A stretch of 10,038 nt of DNA from an uncultured Oscillospiraceae bacterium (GTDB taxonomy: Bacteria; Bacillota; Clostridia; Oscillospirales; Acutalibacteraceae). The notes under the pieces are model-generated. The model made no database searches. It saw only the letters and a list, made by a program, of their open reading frames with translations, and was not told where the DNA came from. This document shows positions 1 to 7,476 of this stretch, piece after piece; the first letter of the stretch is position 1, and the number at the start of each line of letters is the position of its first letter. The translations under genes and the position numbers were made by a program. The stretch is taken from contig CAJUPK010000092.1 of NCBI GenBank assembly GCA_910588415.1, positions 1-10,038 on the forward strand. The letters are read 5' to 3'.

Positions 1-51
1 CCCCCTCATTTCTGACCAAAAATCCAGCATTTCTCCGGTTTCAAAACAGAC

Positions 52-157
52 TCTAGTCAACGCAGTTCCAAAGAGGGATCCATCTCTCTTGAGCCAGGCA
101 GCTTGGCTGCCCAGCTTAAAAATCACTATGGACCGATTTTCAAGGGCGTTCGCTATA
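52..157. repeat. MITE-like structured repeat, family B copy 1
   Basis: This non-coding stretch matches 7632-7733 in order and layout. Both have a TAGTYAACRCAGTTC-like left end, a CTCTYTTGARCCAGGC block, a short GC-rich hairpin, a GATTKTCAAG block and a right end GYGTTYRCTATA. The ends are imperfect inverted repeats (52-63 against 146-157, about 9 of 12 positions). The inner hairpin is GGCAGC-TTG-GCTGCC (97-111); the other copy has a different but equally self-complementary stem. No transposase or reliable ORF lies inside. This copy is more degenerate than copy 2. It could be a decayed miniature transposable element or a structured intergenic repeat. Its outer limits are uncertain: an ACAGGGGC string follows shortly after the right end in both copies. 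Confidence 0.6.
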
Positions 158-220
158 TTGGACGGGACAGGGGCCCAAAAGGTTGCCTCTGCTCCTCTGA
201 AAAATCTTTCTTTTTTACCC

Positions 221-249
221 TTGACAAATATCCGAAATCGGACTATACT
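221..249 (+). promoter_or_regulatory. Sigma-A promoter of the marR-MATE operon
   Basis: The -35 box TTGACA (221-226) is a perfect consensus and the -10 box TATACT (244-249) matches 5 of 6, with an optimal 17-base spacer. Transcription should start near 256, giving a leader of about 50 bases before the regulator. The promoter is strong on paper, and the inverted repeat around its -10 box implies that it is normally held off by a repressor. Confidence 0.85.
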
Positions 250-269
250 ATTATTCGTCCGATTTCGGA
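231..269. promoter_or_regulatory. Twin palindromic operator around the -10 box
   Basis: A perfect 13-base inverted repeat, TCCGAAATCGGAC (231-243) and GTCCGATTTCGGA (257-269), is separated by 13 bases that contain the -10 box. Each arm is also nearly self-palindromic (TCCGA-WW-TCGGA), so the simplest reading is two dimer-binding sites whose centres are 27 bp apart. One lies in the spacer and one covers the start of transcription. MarR proteins commonly bind such sites and repress their own promoter. Binding by the adjacent regulator is an inference. Confidence 0.8.
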
Positions 270-308
270 ACAGCTGCCTGCTGCTTCCCCTATTTACAGG
301 AGGTGCCC

Positions 309-761
309 ATGAAAACCCCACCCATTGACCCCTGGCTGCTGGAACTGAACAGTCTTTTAAAGGAGAACGACGACCTTTACCGCAGCGCTGCCCGGCGGCT
401 GGGGGTGCCTGAGACCGCCCTCTGGATTCTCTACTCCCTGCGTACCTGGCCCCCGCCTGTAACCCAGACCAGCCTCTGCCAGTGGATGCACCAGCCCAAG
501 CAGACCATCAATTCCGCCCTGAAGCATATGGAGGCCCAGGGGCTCATCCAGCTTTCCCCTGGCGGCGACCGGCGCACCCGGGAAATTCTGCTTACCGAGG
601 CAGGCGCGGCCCTGGCAGAGCGCACCGCCGACCAGGTGGTCCAGGCCGAAGAGCGGGCTCTGGCCGGACTGGGTCCCCAGGAGCGGGAGAGCTTTTTGCT
701 GATCTACCGCAAGTTCAACCGGCTGATCCGCCAGGCCATGTCCCAGTGGAACAGTCTGTAG
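309..761 (+). CDS. MarR-family winged-helix transcriptional regulator
   Basis: This 150-residue protein has the usual MarR length and plan. Helices at both ends would form the dimer interface around a central winged helix-turn-helix. The recognition-helix region is about residues 62-78 (QPKQTINSALKHMEAQG), followed by the wing with the family's D-R-R signature (GDRRTRE, 86-92) and a LTEAG turn. The start at 309 is chosen because AGGAGG (298-303) ends 5 bases before it; a GTG at 303 overlaps that site and is unlikely. The gene directly precedes a MATE pump, a classic pairing in which the regulator senses a toxic compound and releases repression of the pump. The twin operator over its own promoter supports autorepression. 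The ligand cannot be told from sequence. Confidence 0.9.
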   Translation: MKTPPIDPWLLELNSLLKENDDLYRSAARRLGVPETALWILYSLRTWPPPVTQTSLCQWMHQPKQTINSALKHMEAQGLIQLSPGGDRRTREILLTEAGAALAERTADQVVQAEERALAGLGPQERESFLLIYRKFNRLIRQAMSQWNSL

Positions 762-843
762 CCTCTCCCTGCTAAGATGCTCCCTTTTGCCCCTCCCTAT
801 CCGCCTATGTATCCATGGACCTATATGATTGAAAGGAATCTCT

Positions 844-2181
844 ATGAAACAAGCAATCCAACTTTCCGACCACTTTTCCTATCCCCGCCTGCTGCGTTTT
901 GCTGTGGCGCCCATTATGATGATGATTTTCACCTCCATCTACGGCGTGGTAGACGGGCTTTTTGTCTCCAACTTTGTGGGCAAGGTGCCCTTTGCGGCCA
1001 TCAACCTGATCATGCCCTTCACCATGGTGCTGGGGGGCCTGGGCTTTATGATTGGCACTGGCGGCAGCGCCCTGGTGGCCAAAACCCTGGGTGAGGGCCG
1101 CAAGGAGGACGCCAACTGCTACTTCACCATGATGGTTCTGTTCACCCTGCTGGTGGGCGCGGCCGCCACAGCCTTTGGCATTGCCTTTATGGAGCCCGCG
1201 GCCCGGCTGCTGGGGGCTACAGACGCCATGCTGGAGGACTGCGTGGTATATGGCCGGATAGTGGTGGCCTTTACCACTGCCTTTATGCTGCAAAACGTCT
1301 TTCAAACCTTCCTCTCCACTGCGGAGAAGCCCAAGCTGGGGCTCTTTTACACCATAGCGGCTGGTTTCACCAATATGGCCCTGGACGCCCTGTTCATCGC
1401 TGGCTTCCGCTGGGGCGTGGCAGGGGCAGCCCTAGCCACGGGCCTTAGCCAGTGCGTGGGCGGCGTGCTGCCCCTGTTCTATTTCCTGCGGCCCAATACC
1501 AGTCTGCTCCGGCTTTGCAAAACCAGGCTGGAGCTCCGGGTCCTGCTGCGGGCCTGTGCCAATGGCTCCTCTGAGCTGATGTCCAACATCTCCGGCTCCC
1601 TGGTGGGGATGCTCTACAACTTCCAACTGCTGCGCTTTGCCGGGGAGGACGGCGTGGCGGTCTACGGGGTGCTGATGTACGTGTCCTTTATCTTTGTGGC
1701 TGTGTTTATCGGCTACACTGTGGCCAGCACCCCCATTGTGGGCTACCACCATGGAGCCGCCAACCATGCTGAGCTGAAAAGCCTGCTGAAGAAGAGCACC
1801 GTACTCATGTTTGCCGGCGGCATACTCATGATGGCGCTCTCCTGGGTGCTGGCCGCGCCGCTGGCCCACATCTTCGTGGGCTATGACCCAGAACTGGCAG
1901 AGATAACCCGCCACGCCTTTTTTGTGTTCTCCTTCTCCTTCCTGCTGGCAGGGTTCAACATATTCGTCTCCTCCTTCTTCACCGCCCTGAACAACGGGGC
2001 CATCTCCGCCGCCATCTCCTTTCTGCGGTCCCTGGTGTTCCAAATTCTCTGCGTGCTGGCCCTGCCCGCCCTGCTGGGCCTGGACGGCATCTGGTGGTCT
2101 GTCACGGTAGCGGACGTGTTCGCCTGCCTGATCTCCCTGGCCTTCCTCTGGGCCAAGCGGAAAAAATACCACTATCTTTGA
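844..2181 (+). CDS. MATE-family multidrug efflux transporter
   Basis: This 445-residue, strongly hydrophobic membrane protein has the usual length of MATE exporters, which expel cationic drugs, dyes or metabolites using a Na+ or H+ gradient. Visible family features are the first helix with a VVDGLFVSNFVG segment (about residues 35-46), the conserved GTGGSALVAKTLGEG loop (71-85), and a second half repeating the same plan with SFIFVAVFIGYTVASTPIVGYHHGA. About 12 membrane helices are expected. It resembles the MepA/DinF-like branch common in Clostridia. The start at 844 follows AAAGGA (832-837); an in-frame TTG at 829 lies upstream of that site and is unlikely. The 82-base gap after marR shows no promoter or terminator, so the two genes are probably one operon. 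Substrate unknown. Confidence 0.93.
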   Translation: MKQAIQLSDHFSYPRLLRFAVAPIMMMIFTSIYGVVDGLFVSNFVGKVPFAAINLIMPFTMVLGGLGFMIGTGGSALVAKTLGEGRKEDANCYFTMMVLFTLLVGAAATAFGIAFMEPAARLLGATDAMLEDCVVYGRIVVAFTTAFMLQNVFQTFLSTAEKPKLGLFYTIAAGFTNMALDALFIAGFRWGVAGAALATGLSQCVGGVLPLFYFLRPNTSLLRLCKTRLELRVLLRACANGSSELMSNISGSLVGMLYNFQLLRFAGEDGVAVYGVLMYVSFIFVAVFIGYTVASTPIVGYHHGAANHAELKSLLKKSTVLMFAGGILMMALSWVLAAPLAHIFVGYDPELAEITRHAFFVFSFSFLLAGFNIFVSSFFTALNNGAISAAISFLRSLVFQILCVLALPALLGLDGIWWSVTVADVFACLISLAFLWAKRKKYHYL

Positions 2182-2222
2182 TCCCCGCCGCCTATGAAGG
2201 GCAGGGCCGTGGGGCTCTGCTC

Positions 2223-2388
2223 CACACCACGCAACGTCAAGTTCTCACTGACCCTTTTCTTGGCTGCCGCCCAACCAACATGGAACAACCACCTGGTTCC
2301 ACCCAACTACCCCAGAGCTACCTGGGTAGGAGTTTCGTCTGCATTTTCCGAAGGAAAACGAGCGCCTTGCGCGAAGAGACGAAACTCC
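2223..2388. repeat. Structured multi-hairpin repeat, family A copy 1
   Basis: This non-coding block is repeated at 9844-10038. From about 2261 to 2340 it aligns without gaps to 9911-9990. Its predicted hairpins are TGGAAC/GTTCCA (2281-2286, 2296-2301), CTACC/GGTAG (2307-2311, 2325-2329), and an outer 12-bp stem GGAGTTTCGTCT/AGACGAAACTCC (2329-2340, 2377-2388). The outer stem encloses two small hairpins: TTTTCC-GAA-GGAAAA (2344-2358) and GCGC-CTT-GCGC (2362-2372). Several stems differ in sequence between the copies but stay paired. There is no coding potential. It follows the MATE gene, so it may also help end that transcript. The left border is set by a shared CACACCACGCA string and is approximate. 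Confidence 0.7.
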
Positions 2389-2451
2389 GTGACTTGGGCG
2401 AAGCCCAATGTCAAAAACTCCGTGACTTGCGCCCCTCAGGGCGCAATGTCA
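2382..2451. repeat. Two tandem hairpin units AAACTCCGTGACTTG-n-CAATGTCA
   Basis: The string AAACTCCGTGACTTG begins at 2382 and again at 2415. Each copy leads into a hairpin closing with CAATGTCA. Unit 1 pairs TGAC+TTGGGC (2390-2399) with GCCCAA+T+GTCA (2403-2413). Unit 2 pairs TGAC+TTGCGCCC (2423-2434) with GGGCGCAA+T+GTCA (2439-2451). The ends and a single bulged T are conserved, while the middle of the stem differs yet remains perfectly complementary. The units abut family A copy 1 and share its AAACTCCGT tail, so they may be part of the same element. Confidence 0.75.
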
Positions 2452-2455
2452 AAGC

Positions 2456-2484
2456 TTGCAAAAAACCAGGCGCGGGGGTATAAT
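2456..2484 (+). promoter_or_regulatory. Promoter of the hydrolase gene
   Basis: TTGCAA (2456-2461) and a perfect TATAAT (2479-2484) are separated by 17 bases. The start would be near 2491, giving a leader of about 35 bases. It begins only five bases after the last repeat hairpin. The -35 and -10 boxes are identical to those of the GH2 gene promoter (7600-7628). Confidence 0.8.
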
Positions 2485-2525
2485 AGCTCTATACATACTT
2501 GAAGGATCCCGAAAGGAGCTTTTTC

Positions 2526-3515
2526 ATGAACACCCAACGTCTTCCCATCTGGCAGCCAGAGGAGTATTCCTACCCCATGGCCCCCCGCTTTATCCCCTTT
2601 CTGATGTCCTATCTCCACGACGCCCCCACCCCCCACCCGGTTATGCTGGTGATCCCCGGGGGTGGCTACCGCTTCGTCTCTCCCACAGAGGCCGAGCCTG
2701 TGGCCATGGCCTTCTACCGTGCGGGATACAATGCCTTTGTACTCACCTACACCGTCAACCCCCTGGACAATGCCCCTCTGAACGGCCAGCCTCTCAGCGA
2801 TATCTCCCGGGCTGTGCGGCTCATCCGCTCCAAAGCCGGGGCCTTCCACCTGGACCCAGGACGGCTGGCTGTCTGCGGCTTTTCCGCTGGGGGCCATCTC
2901 TGCGCCAGCCTCTGCGTCCATTGGCAGGATGTGTCTGACCCAGACCCGGCCTACAGGGCCCTATCCAATCGGCCGGACGCCGCTGTGCTCAGCTATCCTG
3001 TGATCCTCTCCCCCAGTCCTGACCCCAAGCTGGCCCACCAGGATTCCTTCACCGCTTTATTGGGCCACAGCCCCTCTGCCCAAGAGCTGGACTACATGAG
3101 CCTGGAGCGCCACGTCACCTCGGATACCCCGCCCTGTTTCCTCTGGCACACGGCCCATGACGACACAGTGCCTGTGGAAAACAGCACCCGCTTTGCCGCC
3201 GCCTGCCGGGCCGCCGGGGTGGACTATGCCCACCATGTGTTTACCAAAGGCCACCACGGGCTGTCCCTGGCAAATGAAGACTGGCTGGCAGGCAGGCACG
3301 GCGACACCTACGCCACAGCCCAGCTGGCCGCCCTGCGGGACCAGGTACAGGCAGGCGAGATCCCCGATGTGGCCCCGGACGCCTTAGACGGCTTCTTCGC
3401 ACCCCCAGGGAAGCGCTCTCCAGAGGAGGAGGCCCCGCTGGTACGGGCCTGCCAAATCGTGCGGGTCTGGCCCTCCCTGGCCATTGCCTGGCTGAACGAC
3501 ATTCTCGACCTGTAA
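2526..3515 (+). CDS. Alpha/beta hydrolase (esterase, acetylxylan/feruloyl-esterase-like)
   Basis: This 329-residue protein has the full alpha/beta-hydrolase layout. An oxyanion-hole strand-turn (MLVIPGGGYRFVS, about 40-52) comes first, followed by the nucleophile elbow GFSAGG with Ser120. The acid is in HDDTVPV (Asp212 most likely) and the catalytic His in KGHHGLSL (His244 most likely). The HGGG-like turn written as PGGGY and the DDTVPVENS segment are typical of small esterases of the BD-FAE/acetylxylan esterase type that remove acyl groups from plant polysaccharide fragments. The exact substrate is not decidable here. There is no signal peptide, so it should act in the cytoplasm. An AAAGGAG site (2512-2518) seven bases before 2526 fixes the start over a TTG at 2499. 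A BTAD regulator follows after 57 bases with no terminator, so the two are probably co-transcribed. Confidence 0.85.
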   Translation: MNTQRLPIWQPEEYSYPMAPRFIPFLMSYLHDAPTPHPVMLVIPGGGYRFVSPTEAEPVAMAFYRAGYNAFVLTYTVNPLDNAPLNGQPLSDISRAVRLIRSKAGAFHLDPGRLAVCGFSAGGHLCASLCVHWQDVSDPDPAYRALSNRPDAAVLSYPVILSPSPDPKLAHQDSFTALLGHSPSAQELDYMSLERHVTSDTPPCFLWHTAHDDTVPVENSTRFAAACRAAGVDYAHHVFTKGHHGLSLANEDWLAGRHGDTYATAQLAALRDQVQAGEIPDVAPDALDGFFAPPGKRSPEEEAPLVRACQIVRVWPSLAIAWLNDILDL

Positions 3516-3572
3516 GCCCCTTTTTCCCGGCCTGTAAACCCCGCCCTTCCCAGCACACGGAGGTACATTCTC

Positions 3573-4802
3573 ATGAACAAGGCCCCTTCCCCCTTCCGCC
3601 CCGGCAAAGAGGAAAATCTGCTGCACATCCGTCTTTTGGACCAGCTCTCCCTCCGTATGGGTGCGGCCTCTGTGGACGACAGCAGCGGCCACTCCAAAAA
3701 GACCTGGCTGGCCCTGGTCTGCCTCATCTGCTCCCAGGGCCGGACCGTCACCCGCCAAGAGCTGACAGACCTGCTTTGGCCCGGCGGCCGGCAGCCCAGT
3801 AACCTGGCCAATGCCATGAAAACCACTCTCTACCGGGTGCGGGGCTGCCTGGACAGCCTCTACCCCGGGGCAGGCCACCAGCTGGTCGTATCCCAGCCTG
3901 GCGGCTACGCCTGGAACACCCAGGTGCCCGCCTGGCTGGACCTGGCGGAGTTTGAACGCCTCTGCGCCTCAGACAATCCAGAGGAGCAGCTGCAGGCGAC
4001 GGGCCTTTTCGGCCAGGGATTTGTGCCCAAGCTCCAGGCCGAGCCCTGGGCTGGGGAAAAGGCCAGACAGCTGCTGAGCGCCTACCTGGCCGCCGTCCAG
4101 ACAGGCTTGGGCTTTTTAGAGGCCCAGGGCCGCTGGCAGCAGGCGGCGGATCTGGCTGGCCAGGCCCTGAAGCTGGCCCCCCTGGACCAGTCCCTGTACT
4201 GCCGCCGCATGAAAGCCCTCCTCCAGCTGGGCCAGCCCCTGGCTGCCACCCAGGTGTACGAGGACATGAACCAGCTGTTTCTCTCCCAGGCAGGGGCCCT
4301 GCCCGGAGACGAGGCCCAGGCCATCTACCGCCAGGCAGCCAGCGCCCTGAACACGGGCGCGGTGGCCTCTGCGGCCATTCTGGACCAGCTGGCCGAAACC
4401 TACAGCACAGGGGCCTATTTCTGTGAATACGATGTGTTCCGGGCCCTGTACCGGCTGCAGGTCCGGGACTCTGCCCGCAGCGGGGAGGAGACCAGCCTGG
4501 CGGTATTCACCGCCGTCCACCGCCAAGGGGGCGAGCTGAACCAGCGCAGCCTGAACCTGGTGATGGGAAACCTGCTCCGGCTACTCCTGCCCATGCTGCG
4601 CAATGGGGACGCGGTGTCCCGGTGCAGCGCCAGCCAGTATGTGCTGCTGCTGCCCCGGGCCAGCTTTGAGAACAGCCAGGCTGTCTGCCAGCGTATCCGC
4701 AAGGCCTTTCAGCGCCAGTACCCCCACTCTCCCGCTGCCCTGCGGGTCACCATCTGCCCCCTGCAGCCCGGCCAGCAGACCGCACTGCCCGTTGAATCCT
4801 GA
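3573..4802 (+). CDS. SARP/BTAD-type transcriptional regulator with degenerate GGDEF-like C-terminus
   Basis: This 409-residue regulator has three parts. Residues about 18-114 form an OmpR-like winged helix (TVTRQELTDLLWPGG, then NAMKTTLYRVRGCLD and a GGYAWN wing end). Residues about 120-255 form a BTAD, a TPR-like helical domain (ALKLAPLDQSLYCRRMKALL, 198-217), as in SARP activators. Residues about 275-395 resemble a GGDEF domain that has lost its active site: the context DAVSRCSASQYVLLLP (346-361) fits the usual D-x-x-x-R-x-GGDEF-x-x-L-L-P, with SASQY in place of GGDEF. That part is unlikely to make cyclic-di-GMP and may sense or dimerise. GGAGG (3559-3563) supports the start. It may control the hydrolase upstream or the convergent GH2 gene, but no binding site is evident. 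Confidence 0.85.
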   Translation: MNKAPSPFRPGKEENLLHIRLLDQLSLRMGAASVDDSSGHSKKTWLALVCLICSQGRTVTRQELTDLLWPGGRQPSNLANAMKTTLYRVRGCLDSLYPGAGHQLVVSQPGGYAWNTQVPAWLDLAEFERLCASDNPEEQLQATGLFGQGFVPKLQAEPWAGEKARQLLSAYLAAVQTGLGFLEAQGRWQQAADLAGQALKLAPLDQSLYCRRMKALLQLGQPLAATQVYEDMNQLFLSQAGALPGDEAQAIYRQAASALNTGAVASAAILDQLAETYSTGAYFCEYDVFRALYRLQVRDSARSGEETSLAVFTAVHRQGGELNQRSLNLVMGNLLRLLLPMLRNGDAVSRCSASQYVLLLPRASFENSQAVCQRIRKAFQRQYPHSPAALRVTICPLQPGQQTALPVES

Positions 4803-4970
4803 TCCCCCATACCCATAGACAAGCCCGCTTAAAAATAGGCGAATACCCCTGTTGAAACCGGGTTCATTTCCCAGGAAATCCGGGAGATACGGCAGAGAAA
4901 GCCCCTAGGTATTCCAAAAAAACGGAACCCCTTGGGCGTGAGCCCACCCACTTTCTGCCCATATCCCAGC
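4803..4970. other. Convergent intergenic stretch, nothing recognised
   Basis: This is the first part of the 298-base gap between the BTAD regulator (+) and the GH2 gene (-). I see no ORF with a ribosome site, no promoter and no match to the two repeat families in this window. Only short, weak complementary stretches are present. The second part of the gap holds a strong terminator (4971-5019). Confidence 0.5.
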
Positions 4971-5019
4971 AAAAAGTCCAGACAGCGCTCCTGCTTGTAA
5001 AGCGCTGTCTGGACTTTTT
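4971..5019. terminator. Bidirectional intrinsic terminator
   Basis: AAAAAGTCCAGACAGCGCT (4971-4989) and AGCGCTGTCTGGACTTTTT (5001-5019) form a perfect 19-bp inverted repeat around an 11-base loop. A GC-rich stem ends in a run of five T on the + strand, and in five T on the - strand when read the other way. It therefore can stop both the hydrolase-regulator transcript and the convergent GH2 transcript. Confidence 0.93.
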
Positions 5020-5100
5020 ATAGGAAACGCAGGGAATAACCGGCACAGATTGCTCTGCCTCTGCGGACCACGGTGTGGGCATCCCCAGGAACCTTTCCTG

Positions 5101-7476
5101 TCAGCCCTCCACGTCCATCACCGCAGAGACCTCCTGGCTGCCGTCCCGTACTGTCAGCACCAGCCTGCCCGGCTTTCCGGCCCGCACCACTGCCATAGCC
5201 CGGCCATAATAAGTGCTGCACTCCCCAGCGTCAAACCGCTCCTCTGTCCGCGGATTGGCGCTGCCAAAGGCCAGCAGCTCACCGCCCTCCACAGTAGCGG
5301 TCAGGCATCGGTCCGCTGCGCACTCCCGCACGCCGTTGGTGCCAGCTAGGGTCACGGGCACGCACACCACTTCCCCAGTGGCCAGCCTGGCCTTTTCAGG
5401 CTCCAGGCACAGGCGCACCCGGCCCACAGAGGAGAACAGCTGGCTCTGCCCTGTCTCCCGGCCCTGGCTGTCATAGACCACGGCGGTCAGTTCTCCTGGC
5501 GTATAGCGCAGCTTAAACTCCGCTTTTCCCTCTTTCAGCCGCTTCCTGCCCATGGATTTCCCATTCAGCAGCAGCTTCACCGTGTCGCCGCAGCCAAACA
5601 CCTCCACCCAGGCGGGCTTGCCCTCGCAGCCCTGCCAGCTCCAGCTGGGCAGGGAGTTGGTGCCCCGCCACACAGATTTGATCAGTTTATCCCCGCTGTG
5701 GTTCACAGGCCGTACAGCGATGGCCGGGTCCTTCCGCAAGTCCCAGGCCGCCTGGGCCAAAAACATCTCCCCATTGGGGTCTCCCAGCAGGTCCAGGGCG
5801 CCGCAGTCCGCCAGCAGCCAGGGCCAGGGCTTGTCAAAGGTTTTTGCGTCCGCGGTATAGGCCCAGGCGCCAATGCCGCACTCCCCCAGATAGTCCCAGG
5901 CCACCCACATAAAGTCCCCTATCAGATAGGGCAGGCGCTTCACCAGCTGCCAGTTCTTCCAGATATCCTGGGGAAAGGTCTCGCTGCCAACCAGCACCCG
6001 CTCCGGGTGTTTCTCTCCCTCCATCTGGTAACGGCCAGAGGCATAGTTGTACCCCGCGATGTCCAAAACATCCAGCACCGGGCTGGTGGCCCGGTCCGCC
6101 TTGAGGCTGTTGGCCGCCTGGTTCATCTTGCTCCCTGCCTTTGAGGCAATCAGATTGTACATGGTGCTGCTCATGCCAGAGGTCTGGTTCACCGAGTCGT
6201 CCGCCCGGCCGCCCTCCTCTCCATACAGGGGCTTGCCGCTGGCCGTGGAGGTGAGGATGGACAGGTTGATGCCCGCTGTCACTGGCCGGGTGCCGTCCAG
6301 CCCGTGCAACCGGGCCACCAGCTCCTCCGCCAGCTCCACGCCCCGAGGCTGGGCTGGCTCTGACACCTCGTTGCCAATAGAGTACATAATCACGCTGGGA
6401 TGGTTGTAGTCCTTGCGCACCATGGCCGCCAAATCCCCCTGATAGTTGTCCATAAACTGGTCCGCATAGTCGTACCGGCTCTTCTTGCCATACCACATGT
6501 CCCAGGTCTCATCCATCACATACAGGCCGTACTTGTCGCAGGCGTCCAGCAGAGCCTGCGAGGCCGGGTTATGGGCAGACCGGATGGCGTTGAACCCGGC
6601 CTTCTTCAACAGGCGCACCTTGCGCTCCTCCACAGCCGGGGGAGCGGCCGCCCCTAAAATACCGTTGTCGTGGTGGATGCACCCGCCCCGCAGCAGGGTC
6701 TCCCTCCCGTTGATAAACAGTCCTTGGGGCCCCCAGCTTACTTGCCGCAGGCCAAAGGTGACCTGGGCGCTGTCCAGCTCCTGCCCGTCCCGGATCAGGG
6801 CGGCCCGGCAGGTGTACAACTTGGGGTTCTCGTCACTCCAAAGCTCAGTCTCTGGCAGGTCCATCTCCACGTCCGTGCCCTGGGCGCTGGCAATTTCCAC
6901 TGTCCCGTCCATAATCTGCACTGCCACCAGCAGGTCCTCCTGGTCCTCGCCCGGGACCAGGGCTGTCTCTACCCGCACCCTGGCGGGAGAAATCCCCAAG
7001 GTGGTCACCCGCAGGCCCTGCCAGGCAATGTGACAGGCAGAACCCACCGCCAGTTCCACCGGGCGGTAGATGCCGCTGCCGCAGTACCAGCGGGAGTTGG
7101 GCAGCTGGGAGTTATCCACGGCCACAGTGACCGTGTTCTCCCTGCCGCAGAGCAGTCCCGAGGTCAAATCCGCCGTAAAGTCCGTGTAGCCATAGGCATG
7201 GCGGCAGACCTCCTGGCCGTTCAGGCTGACCACCGCGTTGCGGTACACGCCGCCAAAGTGGAGAAGCACAGCCTTGTCCTGCCAATCCGCCGGGGCATAA
7301 AAGCTCTTCTCATACACATAGGTCCCGCCCGGGAAATAGGCATGGCCCGAGCCGCCGGCAGCGGCTGGGTCCCGCTCCTCGTGGATCATGGCGTCGTGAG
7401 GCAGGGTAACGGCCTGGCGGGCCTCCTGCCCGGCCTGGCCAAACAACCAGTTATCGTTAAAGGGCTGAACTTTCAT
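5101..7476 (-). CDS. Glycoside hydrolase family 2 (beta-galactosidase-like)
   Basis: This 791-residue enzyme should cleave beta-linked terminal sugars with retention. The N-terminal sugar-binding jelly roll (about 1-150) carries NSRWYCGSGIYRPVEL (127-142). An Ig-like domain follows (about 150-245), then a TIM barrel starting at GLFINGRETLLRGGCIHHD. The acid/base is Glu370 in SIGNE (366-370) and the nucleophile is Glu499 in VGSETFP. DFMWVAWDYLGE (521-532) and the tail WVEVFGCGDTVKLLLNG fit a DUF4982-like domain, followed by a GH2 C-terminal Ig-like domain (about 685-791). This plan is typical of beta-galactosidase-type GH2 proteins, but beta-glucuronidase or other activity cannot be excluded. 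No signal peptide is visible, so it is probably cytoplasmic. AAAGGAG (7485-7491, minus) supports the start. No transporter lies beside it in this window. Confidence 0.92.
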   Translation of the reverse strand: MKVQPFNDNWLFGQAGQEARQAVTLPHDAMIHEERDPAAAGGSGHAYFPGGTYVYEKSFYAPADWQDKAVLLHFGGVYRNAVVSLNGQEVCRHAYGYTDFTADLTSGLLCGRENTVTVAVDNSQLPNSRWYCGSGIYRPVELAVGSACHIAWQGLRVTTLGISPARVRVETALVPGEDQEDLLVAVQIMDGTVEIASAQGTDVEMDLPETELWSDENPKLYTCRAALIRDGQELDSAQVTFGLRQVSWGPQGLFINGRETLLRGGCIHHDNGILGAAAPPAVEERKVRLLKKAGFNAIRSAHNPASQALLDACDKYGLYVMDETWDMWYGKKSRYDYADQFMDNYQGDLAAMVRKDYNHPSVIMYSIGNEVSEPAQPRGVELAEELVARLHGLDGTRPVTAGINLSILTSTASGKPLYGEEGGRADDSVNQTSGMSSTMYNLIASKAGSKMNQAANSLKADRATSPVLDVLDIAGYNYASGRYQMEGEKHPERVLVGSETFPQDIWKNWQLVKRLPYLIGDFMWVAWDYLGECGIGAWAYTADAKTFDKPWPWLLADCGALDLLGDPNGEMFLAQAAWDLRKDPAIAVRPVNHSGDKLIKSVWRGTNSLPSWSWQGCEGKPAWVEVFGCGDTVKLLLNGKSMGRKRLKEGKAEFKLRYTPGELTAVVYDSQGRETGQSQLFSSVGRVRLCLEPEKARLATGEVVCVPVTLAGTNGVRECAADRCLTATVEGGELLAFGSANPRTEERFDAGECSTYYGRAMAVVRAGKPGRLVLTVRDGSQEVSAVMDVEG

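Noticed and set aside
89..328. Open frame of 79 codons across the leader of the marR operon
   Set aside because: It runs through the repeat element, promoter and operator and into the regulator start, and has no ribosome site; these non-coding signals explain the region better.
805..1305. Antisense open frame over the start of the MATE gene
   Set aside because: The translation is His/Gly-rich low-complexity sequence, and the opposite strand encodes a clear MATE transporter.
2201..2220. Hairpin GCAGGGCC/GGCTCTGC after the MATE gene as an intrinsic terminator
   Set aside because: It contains a G-T pair and has no T run after it, so I do not call it a terminator.
2382..2451. Possible CRISPR array from the repeated CTCCGTGACTTG string
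   Set aside because: Only two units, the sequence between them is self-complementary rather than spacer-like, and no cas genes are nearby.
2194..2502. Open frames of about 100-130 codons between the MATE and hydrolase genes
   Set aside because: They pass through hairpins that are repeated at the window end with paired base changes, which points to structured non-coding DNA; no good ribosome site is present.
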